Assembly: GCF_042100115.1 (NCBI RefSeq)
Contig: NC_091279.1
Span: 558,001-622,000 of the forward strand
Direction: 5' to 3'
DNA: 64,000 nt
Origin: Alternaria dauci
Taxonomy: Eukaryota; Ascomycota; Dothideomycetes; Pleosporales; Pleosporaceae
Each line of letters starts with the position of its first letter. The stretch's first letter is position 1. The translations under genes were made by a program, and so were the position numbers. The notes beneath the pieces are model-generated. The model made no database searches and was not told where the DNA came from. It was given only the letters and a program-made list of their open reading frames with translations. Shown in pieces: positions 44,921-57,219 of the stretch.

Positions 44921-45970
44921 CTACAGTTTACTACCTGGCCCTCCAATATACGTCTGCCCTAGCTTCAACATGTCGACAGCCTCTTGCACCATCTCGTCCA
45001 CAATTTCCTTTGCAGGTTTAATATCGCCGATTACCCCCGCAACCTGGCCCATCAGGAACGGAATATCCACATCCTTCCCATCGTCCATGTCCTTTGCCAG
45101 CGGTACAATGCCCGCATCTGTCAGCCTCTTGATCTCGTCCTCGCGCTCATGCCACTCTTTGATGTAGTCGTTATACTTGACGCGTAATGGTCGGCCACTG
45201 ACAACTAGCGTCCGGCCCGTGTCTGTAAAGTCGGCGGAAACTACATTCTCCTTGTGCATTTGCGAGCAGCCGGCCTCAGTCGACGCGACGAAGCGCGTAC
45301 CCACCCACACACCCTGTGCGCCTTGCATCAGGCTGCTTGCCAGGCTGCGTCCATTGTAGATTCCTCCTGCTGCCACCACCATGGCTGGCTGGCCTGTCAG
45401 AGGGCTCTTGTATTTGCGTGCGACGTCCACGACCGAGGGAATCAGGATGCTGTTCGCGATATCGCCAGTATGTCCTCCGCCTTCCCCGCCCTGTGCGCAT
45501 ACGATATCCACACCTGCATCTAGTGCCTTCTTCGCGTGCTTGGGGTGTCCGACCATGTTCATAATCAGGATACCCGCTTCGTGCAGCCTCTTGATCGTTC
45601 GCGCGGGTGGTACACCGACAGCACTGACGAATAGCTTCGCGCCATTCTTGATCGTAACCTCGATAAGATCGTCGAGCTGTCCATGTGTGTAGTCGTGGTT
45701 GGTCTTTCGTGCGCTACCGCCGACTTGGGGGAGTGCGAGGTCGACACCAAAAGGCAGGTTCTTGTCCTGAAGGTTGGACTTGAGGTCGTCGATGATGGAT
45801 TGAAGCTGCTCTGGGGTGTATCCTAGACCTCCAATCACACCCAGGCCACCGGCATTTGACACGGCAGCCGCGAGGGGACCGCCAGATGTGCGCGCCATGC
45901 CGGCGAGTATTATTGGGTACTGGATGCCCAGTAGCTTCGAAAGCGGCGTTTGCAATGACGGTGGTGACAT
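44921..45970 (-). CDS. Nitronate monooxygenase (2-nitropropane dioxygenase family), peroxisomal
   Basis: FMN-dependent TIM-barrel oxidase that converts alkyl nitronates to carbonyls. Single exon, 349 residues. It starts with the family pattern LLGIQYPIILAGMARTSGGPLAAAVSNAGGLGVIGG. FMN-phosphate-binding segments AQGGEGGGHTGDIA and VAAGGIYNGRSLA are present, with GVWVGTRFVASTEA near the C-terminal third. The last residues GGPGSKL end in a canonical SKL peroxisomal targeting signal. These enzymes protect against nitronate toxins such as propionate-3-nitronate; the role here is inferred from family. Confidence 0.93.
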   Translation of the reverse strand: MSPPSLQTPLSKLLGIQYPIILAGMARTSGGPLAAAVSNAGGLGVIGGLGYTPEQLQSIIDDLKSNLQDKNLPFGVDLALPQVGGSARKTNHDYTHGQLDDLIEVTIKNGAKLFVSAVGVPPARTIKRLHEAGILIMNMVGHPKHAKKALDAGVDIVCAQGGEGGGHTGDIANSILIPSVVDVARKYKSPLTGQPAMVVAAGGIYNGRSLASSLMQGAQGVWVGTRFVASTEAGCSQMHKENVVSADFTDTGRTLVVSGRPLRVKYNDYIKEWHEREDEIKRLTDAGIVPLAKDMDDGKDVDIPFLMGQVAGVIGDIKPAKEIVDEMVQEAVDMLKLGQTYIGGPGSKL

Positions 45971-46497
45971 GATGGCGTAGCCTGTAGAGATTGGGTGGTG
46001 AACGAACGAAACAAGACAGGGTTATCACGTTGGATGCTCTGAATGTTGGTATAAGTGATGTGCTTCAAGCAGAACTGGCCCCTTATGTAGCGGCATGACG
46101 AGCATGGGCATGGGCATGTGAATGCTAAATAGCGGCCGTGCCTGGAGGTATGCTCGATCGACGGCCAAGGGTTTTGCGGGGAAAACGTGGGTGCATGAGC
46201 CGAGGCATGTACATTCGATTCGACTCGTCGACGTTTCCCATAGTTCATTGTTACCGAGATTCGCCCGTCTTTCATGGAATGACAGTGTATACGTCACGAA
46301 TGTGCAACACTCCAAACTAGCAAATCATTCCAGTCACCTATGATGCCGACTGTCGCGTTTTCTACGACATTTTGTTGGATACATGCCAACGTAATCGTCA
46401 GGAACCACGTCCAAGGCTACTTCGATCATCGTCGTGTGTAGTCGAACTCGAACATCGAGCTTATGTGCGTACAGTGCATGCAACCAACCTCGTCCTA
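45971..46497. other. Intergenic region, no gene seen
   Basis: Upstream of the nitronate monooxygenase and downstream of the taxilin locus. Confidence 0.4.
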
Positions 46498-46737
46498 TCA
46501 CCAAGTCTCCTCATCTTCTGACTCCTCTAATGCACAAAGCTCAGACATCCTGCTCATGATGATATCCATCCGCTCATGCCCCTCATCGATACGATCCAGC
46601 TGCGCGGTGATGTCCTCAAAACAACGTGCAAGCTCAGTTTGGAATGGCAGATTAGAAGCGACATTTGCAGGTTTTGGAAGAGGTGGCTGGAACAAAGACT
46701 GAGTGTCTATGATATTGCTATTAGCGTTTGACTCCAT
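46498..46737 (-). CDS. Small acidic helical protein overlapping the taxilin 3' end
   Basis: A 79-codon ORF whose ATG (46737-46735) lies inside the last codons of taxilin in another frame; the genes overlap by 17 bp. The product, MESNANSNIIDTQSLFQPPL..., has a helical segment (LARCFEDITAQLDRIDEGHE) and ends ESEDEETW. The composition is strongly protein-like. It may be a separate small gene, a second cistron on the taxilin mRNA, or an alternative C-terminus reached by splicing or frameshift. No family is recognised. Confidence 0.45.
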   Translation of the reverse strand: MESNANSNIIDTQSLFQPPLPKPANVASNLPFQTELARCFEDITAQLDRIDEGHERMDIIMSRMSELCALEESEDEETW

Positions 46738-48390
46738 TCATTTGCCCGTTGGCTTGTGTGTGCCCGTTGACTTTTCCCTGCGCAGCTTGAGGCTGCGGCG
46801 GAGGTGGTGGAACAGGCCCAAATGGACGACGCTCAGGGGCCGGTTCAACACCGTCTTCCTCAGTATCGTCGTCGTACTCTGCACTATCTTCGTCCTCGTA
46901 TTCGTACTCACTCTCCGTGACCTCTTCGTCCTCCTCGTCATGCTCCTCATGATCCAGCTCGTGCATCGGTACCTGCCCCCGACCCTGCGCTTGCATCCCA
47001 CGACATAGCGTTTCCAGACGAGCAATCTTCTTCCGCTGGTCTTCGGCTTCTTTGGTCCTCCTGGCAAGCTCTTCTTGCATCTTCTGGCGCTCTTCCACCA
47101 TTTCTCCGATATTGCGGTTGGTAATATCCTTGTGGCGCTGCAGGTTTTGGTTCTCCTTTTCGAGACGCTTGGTCTTTTTGGACATTTCTTCCATTTCCTT
47201 GCGGAAGGTAAGGAAGAGGTCGTTCGAGTTGTTGAGCGTTTCCTCGACCTGCATCTGGTCAGTATTAACCATGATGATACAGACCAACGAGGGGTTATCG
47301 GGTTGACATACCTGTTTGAACTTCTCCACGTATATGTTGAGCTGCGTGCGTAGTTCGGTCTCAGTTTGAGAAAAGGTCGACACTTGACGGGTCAACTGAT
47401 GCGACTTTGACGATTCCGCTTCCTGCTGCTTGCGCTGCTGCTCTAGACGAGCGGCGTGATACTGTATCTCGAGCTCTTTGAGTCGGAGCATCGAGTGGTA
47501 TTGCAATTCGCGCAGTTCGTACTGATCAATGAACGATTTGAACTTCTGACGAAACCTAGTTCGGTCAGTTCGTGCCACAAGGACCGAGTGTGCCAGACTC
47601 ACAGCTCATCCAGCTCCTGTTCGGCTTGGTTCTGAGGTTCCGGCCCATTTGCAGCTGCGATACAATCGTCCACGTCGTTGACAAGGTGCTCGAGACGCTC
47701 ATGCAGTTCTTGTCTCGCGGTTGATTCGCTGCTCTCGATCTTGTGCAGTTCATCCTTGAGTTTCTTGTTTTCCTTTGCAAAGTCACGCGACAGTTTGTCC
47801 AGTTTGTCCTTCATCGTTGTGACTTTGTTCAGCTCAGACCTTTGCGCATCCTTCTCTTTTTGTAATTGATCCCCGCGCTTCTTCGCTTTCTGGTGCTCGC
47901 GCTCCGTGCGCTTCATGTCGGAGAGGAGTTCGGTGTACCGTTTCTGTACGACTTCGAGACGAGACAGCGGACCGTCCATGTTGGAGAGGAGCGAGGATAG
48001 TTCACGGTTTGCTTTCTTAACTTCGCGTTCTGTCCATGCCATACGTCAGCCAGCGATTCACATGATAGAAGCCCCAGACATCGACTGCGCCACCCAGCGT
48101 CTCCCTCCTCCCATAGCTCCGTCGCAAGATGTAGACGCACCGATTTCTAGTTCCTGCTCCTTGTCTCCTGCCTGGTCCAGCTCGAGCTGAGCAATCTTGG
48201 CCTGGATCTGCTTCTGTTGTTCCGAGGGGTCTGTCGCCTTCTTGCCCTTGCCCTTTTTGGCAGGCGCAGGCGCCGGGTTGTGCTGTGCGGGTGCCATGTT
48301 GGCAGGCGAGGCAGATGCACTGCGGCTTGCTTCGTGGTGTGGTCGGGACTGGGCAGACGTCGGCTGGCGCTGTTGGGCGACTGTTGCCAT
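46721..48390 (-). CDS. Taxilin family coiled-coil protein
   Basis: Four exons: 48141-48390, 47603-48029, 47312-47555 and 46721-47248 (introns 111, 47 and 63 bp), giving 482 residues. Taxilins are long coiled-coil proteins that bind syntaxins in vesicle traffic. The protein starts MATVAQQRQ, with a disordered Ala/Pro/Lys region. From about residue 85 there is one continuous coiled coil, including LFRQKFKSFIDQYELRELQY and LEKENQNLQRHKDITNRNI, both typical of the family. The tail is acidic then Pro/Gln-rich and ends NGQMNGVKR. All junctions restore the heptad frame. The role in fungi is little studied. Confidence 0.9.
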
Positions 48391-49046
48391 GAAGTCGTGA
48401 CTCTTCCGTGTAGCGCTCGAGCTGTGGATCCCCTCGTGTTGCCCCCGATGGTTCCTCCGCCTATGCACGCAATCTCATGTATCCCCAGAGTAGTCCCCTA
48501 TGCAGCCCGGTTGCGCATCCGTCCTGCAGCGGCCGCCTCTCTACAATGCGCGTCCAGAAGGTAGCAGTTCTCTCTGCTGACGTCTCGGAACTGCTTGGGG
48601 CGAAAACCAGATGTCCAGCGCAGTGCAGGCGGCGTCAACGGCTATAGTGTAACAATATGTCGGGTGTCAGGTCGTGCAGTCGTCGAGGTCGGTTCGGGCA
48701 ATGTCTCGTGGCGGGTGTTGAAGAGGAAGGAGGGGAGGGAGTCGGTGGTCTGGTCGATCGCGGAAAGGCACAAGACACCTGGTAGTCTCCACAACGCCCA
48801 CGAGCTTCAATATCCGCCCTGGCAGCTGAGATGAGTGACAAAGTAGCCAATCCGGCCTGTCTCCAGCCGTATAACGCATCAACAGCCCATACAGGTGCAC
48901 TCTTCCGTCTTAGTAATTTTGCGGGCTAATCTCTTTTGGTATGGGCTCCCTCGGCCAATCGGCGCGACAGGCGTCATCGAAGGCGGGTGCCTCTGACATT
49001 TCTGAGAGGCGGCGCGCCATTCTGTCATCCATCCTCTATTCCAAAC
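48391..49046. promoter_or_regulatory. Divergent promoter region of taxilin and CYM1
   Basis: 656 bp between opposite start codons. No specific site recognised; no further gene. Confidence 0.4.
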
Positions 49047-52000
49047 ATGCTGCGTTCCGTCGGCCGGCAGTTTCAGCAGAGCCCTCGAAATGCCACAATA
49101 GCCCCTCACCGGCTGTCCACGCTCTCTCGGCGGGGATATGCCGCTGTTACCGATGTCTCCAACTTTCCGAATGTCGGCGAGCAGCTGCATGGCTTCACTC
49201 TCAAGCGCGTCAAGCAGGTGCCAGAGCTGGAGCTGACGGCTCTGCACCTTCAGCATGACAAGACGGGCGCAGAGTATCTGCACATTGCCCGCGAGGATGC
49301 GAACAATGTCTTCTCCATTGGCTTCAAGACCAACCCGCCGGATGCCACGGGCGTGCCGCACATTCTCGAGCACACCACACTATGTGGTAGTGAGAGGTAA
49401 GCTACGCCTCCAATGCGCTCACTTTGTTGCTGACATTCCAGATACCCCATTCGCGACCCTTTCTTCAAGATGCTGCCCCGCTCGCTGTCCAACTTCATGA
49501 ATGCCTGGACCTTTGCCGACCACACTGGCTACCCGTTCGCCACGACAAACGCCCAAGACTTCAAGAACCTCATGTCCGTATACCTCGATGCGACACTGCA
49601 CCCGCTACTCAAGGAGAACGATTTCACGCAGGAGGGGTGGCGGCTTGGGCCCGAGAACCCATTGGCGAACGAGTCGGAGGATCCGAATGCGAAGCGCATC
49701 GTGTTCAAGGGCGTGGTGTACAACGAGATGAAAGGGCAGATGTCGGATGCAAGCTACTTGTTCTATACCAAGTTCCAGGACCACCTCTACCCGGCCATCA
49801 ACAACTCTGGCGGCGACCCGCAGAAGATTACCGATCTCACTTGGGAGCAGCTTCGGAAGTTCCACGCCGACCACTATCATCCCAGCAACGCCAAGATCCT
49901 CACCTACGGAGACATGCCTCTAGCCGAGCATCTGAAAGAGGTGGACAGTCGCTTGAACAGCTTTAACAAGATAGCCGTGGATCAGGAGGTAAAAGCACCA
50001 ATAACTCTGGACGGCCCGAAGCAGGTTACGGTCGCCGGTCCCCTAGACCCATTGGTACCCCAGGATAGGCAGTACAAGACTTCAGTTACATGGTTGATGG
50101 GAGACACTGCAGACGCTGTGGAGAACTTTGCGCTTGGTGTGCTCAGCAGTCTGCTTATGAGTGGGTATGGCTCGCCTCTATATCGCAATCTCGTTGAGTC
50201 TGGACTTGGTGCCGATTTCAGTGCGAACACCGGCTATGACAGCGCAGGCAGACGAGGAGTCTTCTCCGTTGGACTGGATGCTGTCAAAGCAGACGACGTA
50301 GGTAAAGTTCACGAAGCCATAGCCGAGACCCTTCTCGAGGCGCGCAAGAACGGTTTCGACAAAATCAAGGTGGATGGAATCCTGCATCAGCTGGAACTCT
50401 CGCTCAAACACAAGACTGCCAACTTCGGAATGGGTATCCTCCAAAGACTAAAGCCTGGTTGGTTTAACGGTATCGACCCGATGGAAGCCCTCGCATGGCA
50501 AGATACTGTCAATGCTTTCCAGAAGAAGTATGCCGAAGGCGACTACCTGGAGAGCTTGATCGAGAAGTACCTCCTCAACGATAAGACCCTGACTTTCACC
50601 ATGCAGCCGTCGGAGACGTTCAGCCAGGAGCTCGTAGATGAAGAAAGCCAACGCTTGGCAGCGAAGATTGCGGAGACCACAAAACAGTTCCCAAGCGAAC
50701 AGGAGGCACAAAAGTACTTGGAAGAGCGAGAGCTTCAGTTGCTAGAGGTCCAAGGGAAAGCCAGGAACGAAGACCTGAGCTGTCTTCCCACTGTTCACGT
50801 AAAGGACATTCCACGAGAGAAGGAGAGGAAGCCATTGCGGCACACCGACCTAGATGGCGTGACAGTCCAATGGCGCGAGGCCCCCACCAACGGTCTGACC
50901 TACTTCCGTGCGGTGCACAAACTGCAAGATCTTCCGGACGAGCTCCGAGAAATGATCCCGTTGTTCACTAGCGCCATCATGCGTCTTGGTACCAAGGACA
51001 AGTCGATGGAGCAGCTCGAGGAATTGATCAAGCTGAAGACAGGCGGTATTTCGGTAGGACACCATTCGTCGCAGTCACCATTGTCACTTGATGCGTACGA
51101 AGAAGGCATGGCGTTCTCAGGATACGCTTTCGATCGCAACATCCCGGACATGTATGAGCTTCTCCGAACCATCATACAAGAAACGGACTTTGATGGCCCG
51201 GAAGCGGGCAAGAAGATCAGAGAGCTCCTGCAGAGTGCAGCAAGTGGTGCTATCAACTCGATTGCCGAGTCTGGCCACTCTTATGCTATGAGATACGCTG
51301 AAGCTGGCATAAGTCCTGTCAGCCGATTGGCGGAAGAAACTGGAGGTCTTACCCAAGTCAAAGTCATGACAGCTCTCGCATCGCAAGAGTCGCTCGACGA
51401 GGTCATCCGGAAACTTAAGGCCATCCAGTCTTTTACTATTGCAAACAGCAACCAGCTCCGCGTAGCAATCAACTGCAGTAACGACAGCTCAACGTCGAAC
51501 CAGGAAGCACTTCACCGCTTCTTGAACACCTTACCAAAGAATGTTTCTGTACCGACAACATCTCAGCAGAAGCAATACCCACGTAACGCCAAGTCCTTCT
51601 TCCCTCTTCCTTACCAAGTCTACTACTCTGCCCGCGCCGTGCCGACTGTAGCTTACACCGACGCCTCTAGCGCACCTCTCGAGATTCTTGCTAAGCTTCT
51701 TACCTTTAAGCAATTGCATCCCGAGATCCGCGAGAAGGGAGGCGCCTATGGAGGTGGTGCCTACGCCCGTGGTCTTGGTGGTCTATTCGGCATGTACTCG
51801 TACCGCGATCCCAACCCACAGAACAGCATGAAGATCATGGCCGAAGCAGGTCAATGGGCGCGGGACCGCGCATGGACACCTCAAGACCTCGAGGAAGCTA
51901 AGCTGAGTACATTCCAAGGATATGATGCGCCACAGAGTGTCAGCCGCGAGGGCATGAGGTTGTTCCTGTCTGGCGTCACAGACGACATGCTGCAGACGCG

Positions 52001-52235
52001 TCGTGAGCGTCTGCTCGACGTCACAGCTGAGCAGGTACAAGCCGTAGCCGACCAGTTCCTTGTCAACCGTGCCGAGGAGAGCAGTGTCGCCATCTTGGGC
52101 GAGCGCAAGGACTGGGTCAAGGAGGTCGATGGCTGGCAATTCAGGGATCTGGGTATGTCGGAGAGCGCAAAGGCTACTGAGGAGGCAGAGGGTGTTGCGC
52201 AAAAGGAGGACGATGTGCCTGCTATCGCAAGCTGA
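49047..52235 (+). CDS. CYM1: Mitochondrial presequence protease Cym1/PreP (M16C metallopeptidase)
   Basis: Matrix zinc protease that degrades cleaved presequences and other short peptides. Exons are 49047-49396 and 49442-52235 with a 45-bp intron, giving 1047 residues. The N-terminus is basic and Ser/Arg-rich ([21 protein letters not shown]), consistent with mitochondrial import. The inverted zinc motif HILEH is at residues 104-108, just before the intron. It is followed by the family sequence [27 protein letters not shown]. The C-terminal M16 half includes [23 protein letters not shown]. The length matches the family. Confidence 0.96.
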
Positions 52236-52800
52236 ATCTCTTGATTGACGATATCACGACTGTATAAGTAAATGTACGATACGAAGTGCGAAGCGCTAGC
52301 ATTACAGGCATTGGGTAAGTTGAATGCATAGCGTTGTGTCATCTCTCCTTCCTCCTTTACCGTCTCACTACGAACCATCTCGATTGCCATATCTATTTTA
52401 TCGTCTCCGGGCCTACCTTCCCCCGAACCGTGCGTGGAATAGACCATCTCAAATCTCCCTCTGTCACACATTCAACACCAGCGCAACGAACAGATCCCAG
52501 ACGGACCAGGCATTCTCTCCCATTGCTGGTTCGCTCTGAACCCCAAATACGGGGACAATGCGCAAGAACAATCGCCGTGCCATCTATCCAGTCTGCTCTT
52601 TGGCCGCCAAAAGCCAGGGGTGGAGCTTGGGAAGAGGCACTGAGCACCTGCTTTCAGACCTGCCTGTATTGAGCGAGACTCTTCTCCTGGTAGACTAAAT
52701 GTGGGGGTACATTAGATAACGATACTCGAGGTGGAGGAAAGAAGTGGTTGTGCTGGGGTATCTGATTATGTATAATTCATACGTATATCTCTATCTCGCC
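52236..52800. other. Region between convergent genes
   Basis: 3' UTRs of CYM1 and the M20 peptidase; nothing else seen. Confidence 0.5.
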
Positions 52801-54012
52801 TCATAGCTCAATCTGGTCTTCGCTCTGCATCTGTCGCTCCTTCTCCCTGGCCTCTGTCGCCTTGATGATAAGGCGACGGTAGTCTAGAACAGCCTGCTCA
52901 AGCTCCTTCCTCTTCAGCGCCTCGTGATCCGAATGCGCGACGAAGATAGAGCCTGGGCCGTACAGGTACCTCTTGTGGTCACCAGAGAGCCATGGCACAT
53001 CCGTCCCGTAGTTGACCGTCATTGTCTCGAAGCCCTCGATATCGCAGTTTATGTCCACAACTCCATATCCATCGCTCTCCCATTGTATATCTAGATCTCC
53101 GCCTTCTTTTTGCGCAGCGGCCTTGACGTCTTTGAGCGCGTCGATGATTTGTCCGCGTACGAGATCGGGGGTGCCAGCGGCGAGGCGCGTCGCAATGTTT
53201 GCGGTTGCGGTTTCGGCGACGACGTTGGCTGCAACACCGCCCTGTACGCGACCAAAGTTCATAGTCGTGTTTCCGTATTTCGTGCTCCAAGGGAGATGTT
53301 CCCTCAGCTTGAGGAGCTGTCCTAGTGCCTCTACCATGATATCGTTTGCGCTGACGCCCAACCACGGGTATCCTGAATGCGCCGCCTTGCCCGTGGCTTT
53401 GACCGCGAGGCCTAGCATGCCCTTGTGTCCACAGACGAGTTTCGCTTCCGTAGGCTCGCCGAAGATGACAATCTCGTGCGACGAAGGGCGTTTGTCCCAG
53501 TCGCTGAATGTGCGCATGCCGTCGCCACCTGTTTCTTCGCCCACCACGAAGAGTAGCGATATGTCGTCTTGCAGATGACCTTTTATGCCTTGCGCTGCGA
53601 TGATCATGGGTGCGACGCTGCCTTTCGCGTCCACACTGCCTCTACCGCCAATAACGTCGGTCGTCTCATTGTAGTAGTACAGCCAGTACGGCGGCACAGT
53701 ATCGATGTGGGAGGATAGCAGGATTGTGGTTTCGCGCTTGCTCCTGTAGGCTAGAAGGTTGTATCGGTCTTTGGAGACTTCTTGCTTCTCCACGGTCCAA
53801 TCGTGTGCGCGGAGGTACTCGCTGAGCCACTCGCCGACATGCTTTTCGTTCTCGGTAATCGATTCGATTTCTACGAGTTTGCGATGGAGATGTAGGAGGT
53901 CTTTTGAGGTGGAGGAATCTAAGGCGGACGGCTCTGGGAGTGTCTGGATTGGCGGGACAGCAGCGATAGCGCTGAGAACTAAAGACAAGATAGAGAGCGG
54001 TCGAAATACCAT
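52801..54012 (-). CDS. Secreted M20A family carboxypeptidase-like peptidase
   Basis: Single-exon gene of 403 residues with a signal peptide (VFRPLSILSLVLSAIAAVPP). M20 metal-ligand motifs are present: SSHIDTVPP (first His/Asp), GRGSVDAKGSVA (bridging Asp), and VVGEETGGDG (catalytic Glu and ligand Glu). GEPT comes next and the last His lies in FVAHSDHEALKR. The dimerisation segment GKAAHSGYPWLG is intact. The family cleaves C-terminal residues or acts on aminoacyl substrates; secretion or vacuolar location is inferred from the leader. Fungal relatives are annotated as probable carboxypeptidases. Confidence 0.92.
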   Translation of the reverse strand: MVFRPLSILSLVLSAIAAVPPIQTLPEPSALDSSTSKDLLHLHRKLVEIESITENEKHVGEWLSEYLRAHDWTVEKQEVSKDRYNLLAYRSKRETTILLSSHIDTVPPYWLYYYNETTDVIGGRGSVDAKGSVAPMIIAAQGIKGHLQDDISLLFVVGEETGGDGMRTFSDWDKRPSSHEIVIFGEPTEAKLVCGHKGMLGLAVKATGKAAHSGYPWLGVSANDIMVEALGQLLKLREHLPWSTKYGNTTMNFGRVQGGVAANVVAETATANIATRLAAGTPDLVRGQIIDALKDVKAAAQKEGGDLDIQWESDGYGVVDINCDIEGFETMTVNYGTDVPWLSGDHKRYLYGPGSIFVAHSDHEALKRKELEQAVLDYRRLIIKATEAREKERQMQSEDQIEL

Positions 54013-54976
54013 TTTGCTGTTTTGAAAGGCGGATGGCGCCTTAGTAGAAACTGGCGGTCAATTCTTGGGAATGAAGGGAGCTAGACAGCTCCGTGATTCA
54101 AAGCTCTACCTAGCTCCGCTTCCCAGCCATGACGGTCGATAACATCACCACCTTCCTTTTCTCGCGCAGGCGCACTTTGAGCTTTTCTCTCAACTAGGTG
54201 GGCTGATCTATTTATCTACACGTTTGGATGGAATGCGGCTGTTACTCTTATCTCAAAGCATGTACTATCGCCTCATTACATGTTTGATTCACGGAGGCGC
54301 AGATCTGCGCCAGAAAAAGGCCAGGCTACTTGGATGCACATATCCGACATAGTACATGCGTCCGATGGTCACCCACATAATGAAGAACAGCAACAGCATG
54401 CAGGTGTATGTAGTCAGGCAAGGCACATCTCACCATTTCTGCGTTTAGATGGAAGACTCGCCGACTGAGCATGCCCTGCAAGCGGTCACGGTAGGTCTGT
54501 TCACTGCTTTTTCTCTTAGCTCACATGTGTCGACAGATTGCTCGCCCTCTTTCTCTTCTCCACCAAGAAAATATGATCGAAATCAAGGCAGCCATGTGGC
54601 GTATGATGCCTTGCTGCAGGCGTTTTACATGCCGCCTCAAGGCTGACTCGATATCCATCCAATAACCGCGCGGTTCTACGCGCAGGGAAGTTTGGAAGAT
54701 CATTATTAAGTATGGGCATTCGTATAAGACACAAGAGCACGGCCTCTGAGACATCTTTGATCCGTCCTGAAACCTATTATCGTTCATACATCTCTTGCGC
54801 CTTTCGTTGGCCATTCAGAGTTATCCGTCATTCCACGCCTGCAAAGGCTCGATATTCTATCAGCGCTCGCTGCAACCATGGTTGAAATCCCACTTCGAAC
54901 GATCTGTGCGCGCTTACTGAACATTTATTAGAGTATAACAACCGTTGCTCAAAGTCCTTGCTCGAATGGAGGAGCA
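54013..54976. other. Start of gene-poor region, no gene seen
   Basis: Only short ORFs. An open stretch at about 54910-55060 on the plus strand in another frame may be an unrecognised upstream exon of the next gene. Confidence 0.4.
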
Positions 54977-57219
54977 ATGTTCGACCTGGACGTGGATTCT
55001 CAACCCTGCGCTTCCCTTGTGTCACCAAAATCAAGAAACTTTGGCTCGTTTACCTTTAACACAAGGCGCCATATCAAAAAACGAAGCTTGTCAACACAGA
55101 AGCCTAGAAAGATAGATTTCCAAAGCTGCAATGGCAAGTATTGGAGCAAATTCTTTTCCAAACCGAGGAGTTGCAGCGACAAAGCTGCCTACGAAGGGGC
55201 CTTACGGCATGATGAAGACATCGCCGACCTTCCCATGCCAGAACTAGTACTCAGAATTCTTGAAGGATTCGGAGGAGAATATGTCGCCTGGGAATCGAAG
55301 GTCCTCAACAAATTTTTCAAACAAAACAGCGACGGAAAGACGGGTACACTAGAAAGTGATGCATGGGCCTGGGTTTGCGATCTCAAGATTGGTGCCGGAA
55401 GAAGTCGAGATTATGGACGGAGTTTTAATCCGGATGGCTTACGCGAGATTTTGGGGAAAGCTGTAAGTCGTGTAATAACTGGATGTGCTGAATAAAGGAT
55501 AATTACTAACTGATAAAGCGTTTCAATCACCAAACTCTTGACGACGTAGATCAGCGCATGATGTACGTTTGGCGGTTCTAGCTGGTATTGCTTGTTGGCA
55601 CGGTGCTCACCATCAAACAGTTACATCTCGAAACTCAACCCAGAGTTTGTCAGCAGTCTCGCGAAAACAGTATGGACCGGAGAAGTAGAGGCATTGCGTG
55701 ATGCAGTTTGCAAGCATATCGCCATGGAAACTAGCATACGGGTACATGTGCCGGTATGTACTAGTCAGATAACAAGGCCACGCGGAAGCTGACCAGTTAC
55801 AGATCATGGGCTTTCCAACATACCGATTAGAATTTCATGTGGCACATCTGCTCTTGAGAAAATCGTCTCTGCTCGTAGACAGAGCTGCTGGCTATGAAAA
55901 CATCGACAGAACTGGACCATTCCTGGATCTTACATTTCTCGAGCTGGAAGACAGTGATGGTAAAGTAGCTCCACACTCGATCTACCAAGGGCATATGAGC
56001 GTCGTCATATGTGGCTGGAGCAATTTTCAATGGACTGGATATGCTTTTACCAAAGCCGACAACGATGATTTAGATGACGAGGACGAAGATGAATTCAGGG
56101 GACACTTCTTGACTTCGCTGTACGGCTTCGACTTTGCTACTCCCCAGGGATCCGCAAACTGCTGGGATGCGAGACGGTATTGGCTTCGTTTGGTTGCTCA
56201 CCGATGCCAATATGTGTTAAGAGAATGGTTGTATCTTGTGCGCACTATACAAGAAGGTGTGGATTCATGGGTATGTATGATCGTCCAATATCGCATGCTT
56301 TGAAACTGAGCCGCAACAGAAAGCAGATGATCCATGCAGTAGCAGTACTAGCAAACCAGACTTGCAAGCGGACGAGATTCAGAAGTCTCTAAACAAGACC
56401 CTCCAGATCATGCAGCTTCTACGTAAGTTGAGGGATGAGCTTTCAACGACGCTTCGAGTGTACAACCGGTTCGAAAAATCTGGCGGAGACAGATGCTACT
56501 TCTCCGACATCACGGACTGCTCATCAGTGCAAAACAGCATTGTGGAATCTTTTGAGAAGCTTGCCGACCTTTCGATACAATTGAGGTCTCTTGATGACTC
56601 TTGCAAGAGATTTGCAACTCACGTAAGTGTAAGTGGCCATGGACAACGGTTTATACTCATGAGAACTATAGCTGGGACGCATTCTGGATCTCGAAAGCAA
56701 TCGCCTGTCTTTGGAAAGCAATACGCTCAGCCGAGAGGCCAACGAACACCAACAAGCAAGTCACCAACTAAGTGAACGTATGCACAAAATGAACGAAGAA
56801 ACAAGTATACTCAACAAAGAAATGCGAAAATTAAACGAGAGGAGCACGGAAGCGGCATGTATGAGCCAAGCAGAAGCTATGAAAACCAGTCGCAGTACAC
56901 GCGTGAATGTCGAAGTACCGCATCCTTCCCTAATCTCTTCTATCAGTATGCTGACATTTTCTAGCTGTTGTTGCTTACAACTCCCTTTGGTATGGTTCTA
57001 CAGTACTTCGGCTCGGAGCAAGATATCTTCTCATTCAACCGTAACCCAAAGACTTTTGTCCTGGCCACAGTGGTATTGATGCTAGTACTCAGACTGTTGA
57101 CCTTGTTTCTTGAGTACGGGGGCACACTCTACGCTCGAATGTATCAGAAGTCGTCTAAGCAATCGGCGACATTGAGCCCTTCCGAAGAAATTCAAGGTGA
57201 GGGTTATGCTGTTGGGTGA
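54977..57219 (+). CDS. Orphan multi-exon membrane protein, paralogue A
   Basis: Seven exons: 54977-55462, 55519-55562, 55621-55753, 55803-56270, 56320-56622, 56672-56914 and 56965-57219. All have GT-AG ends and keep one frame, giving 643 residues. The N-terminal two thirds are globular with no known motif; SFNPDGLREILG, SIRVHVP, FPTYRLEF and WTGYAF are landmarks. Then come a helical block (LRKLRDELSTTLRVYNRF) with GGDRCYFSD, and a coiled coil (residues 480-560). One or two C-terminal membrane helices follow (LLLLTTPFGMVLQYFG; FVLATVVLMLVLRLLTLFL). The layout recalls CorA-like fungal proteins, but the GMN motif is absent, so no function is assigned. A paralogue lies at 62311. An upstream exon cannot be excluded. 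Confidence 0.78.
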
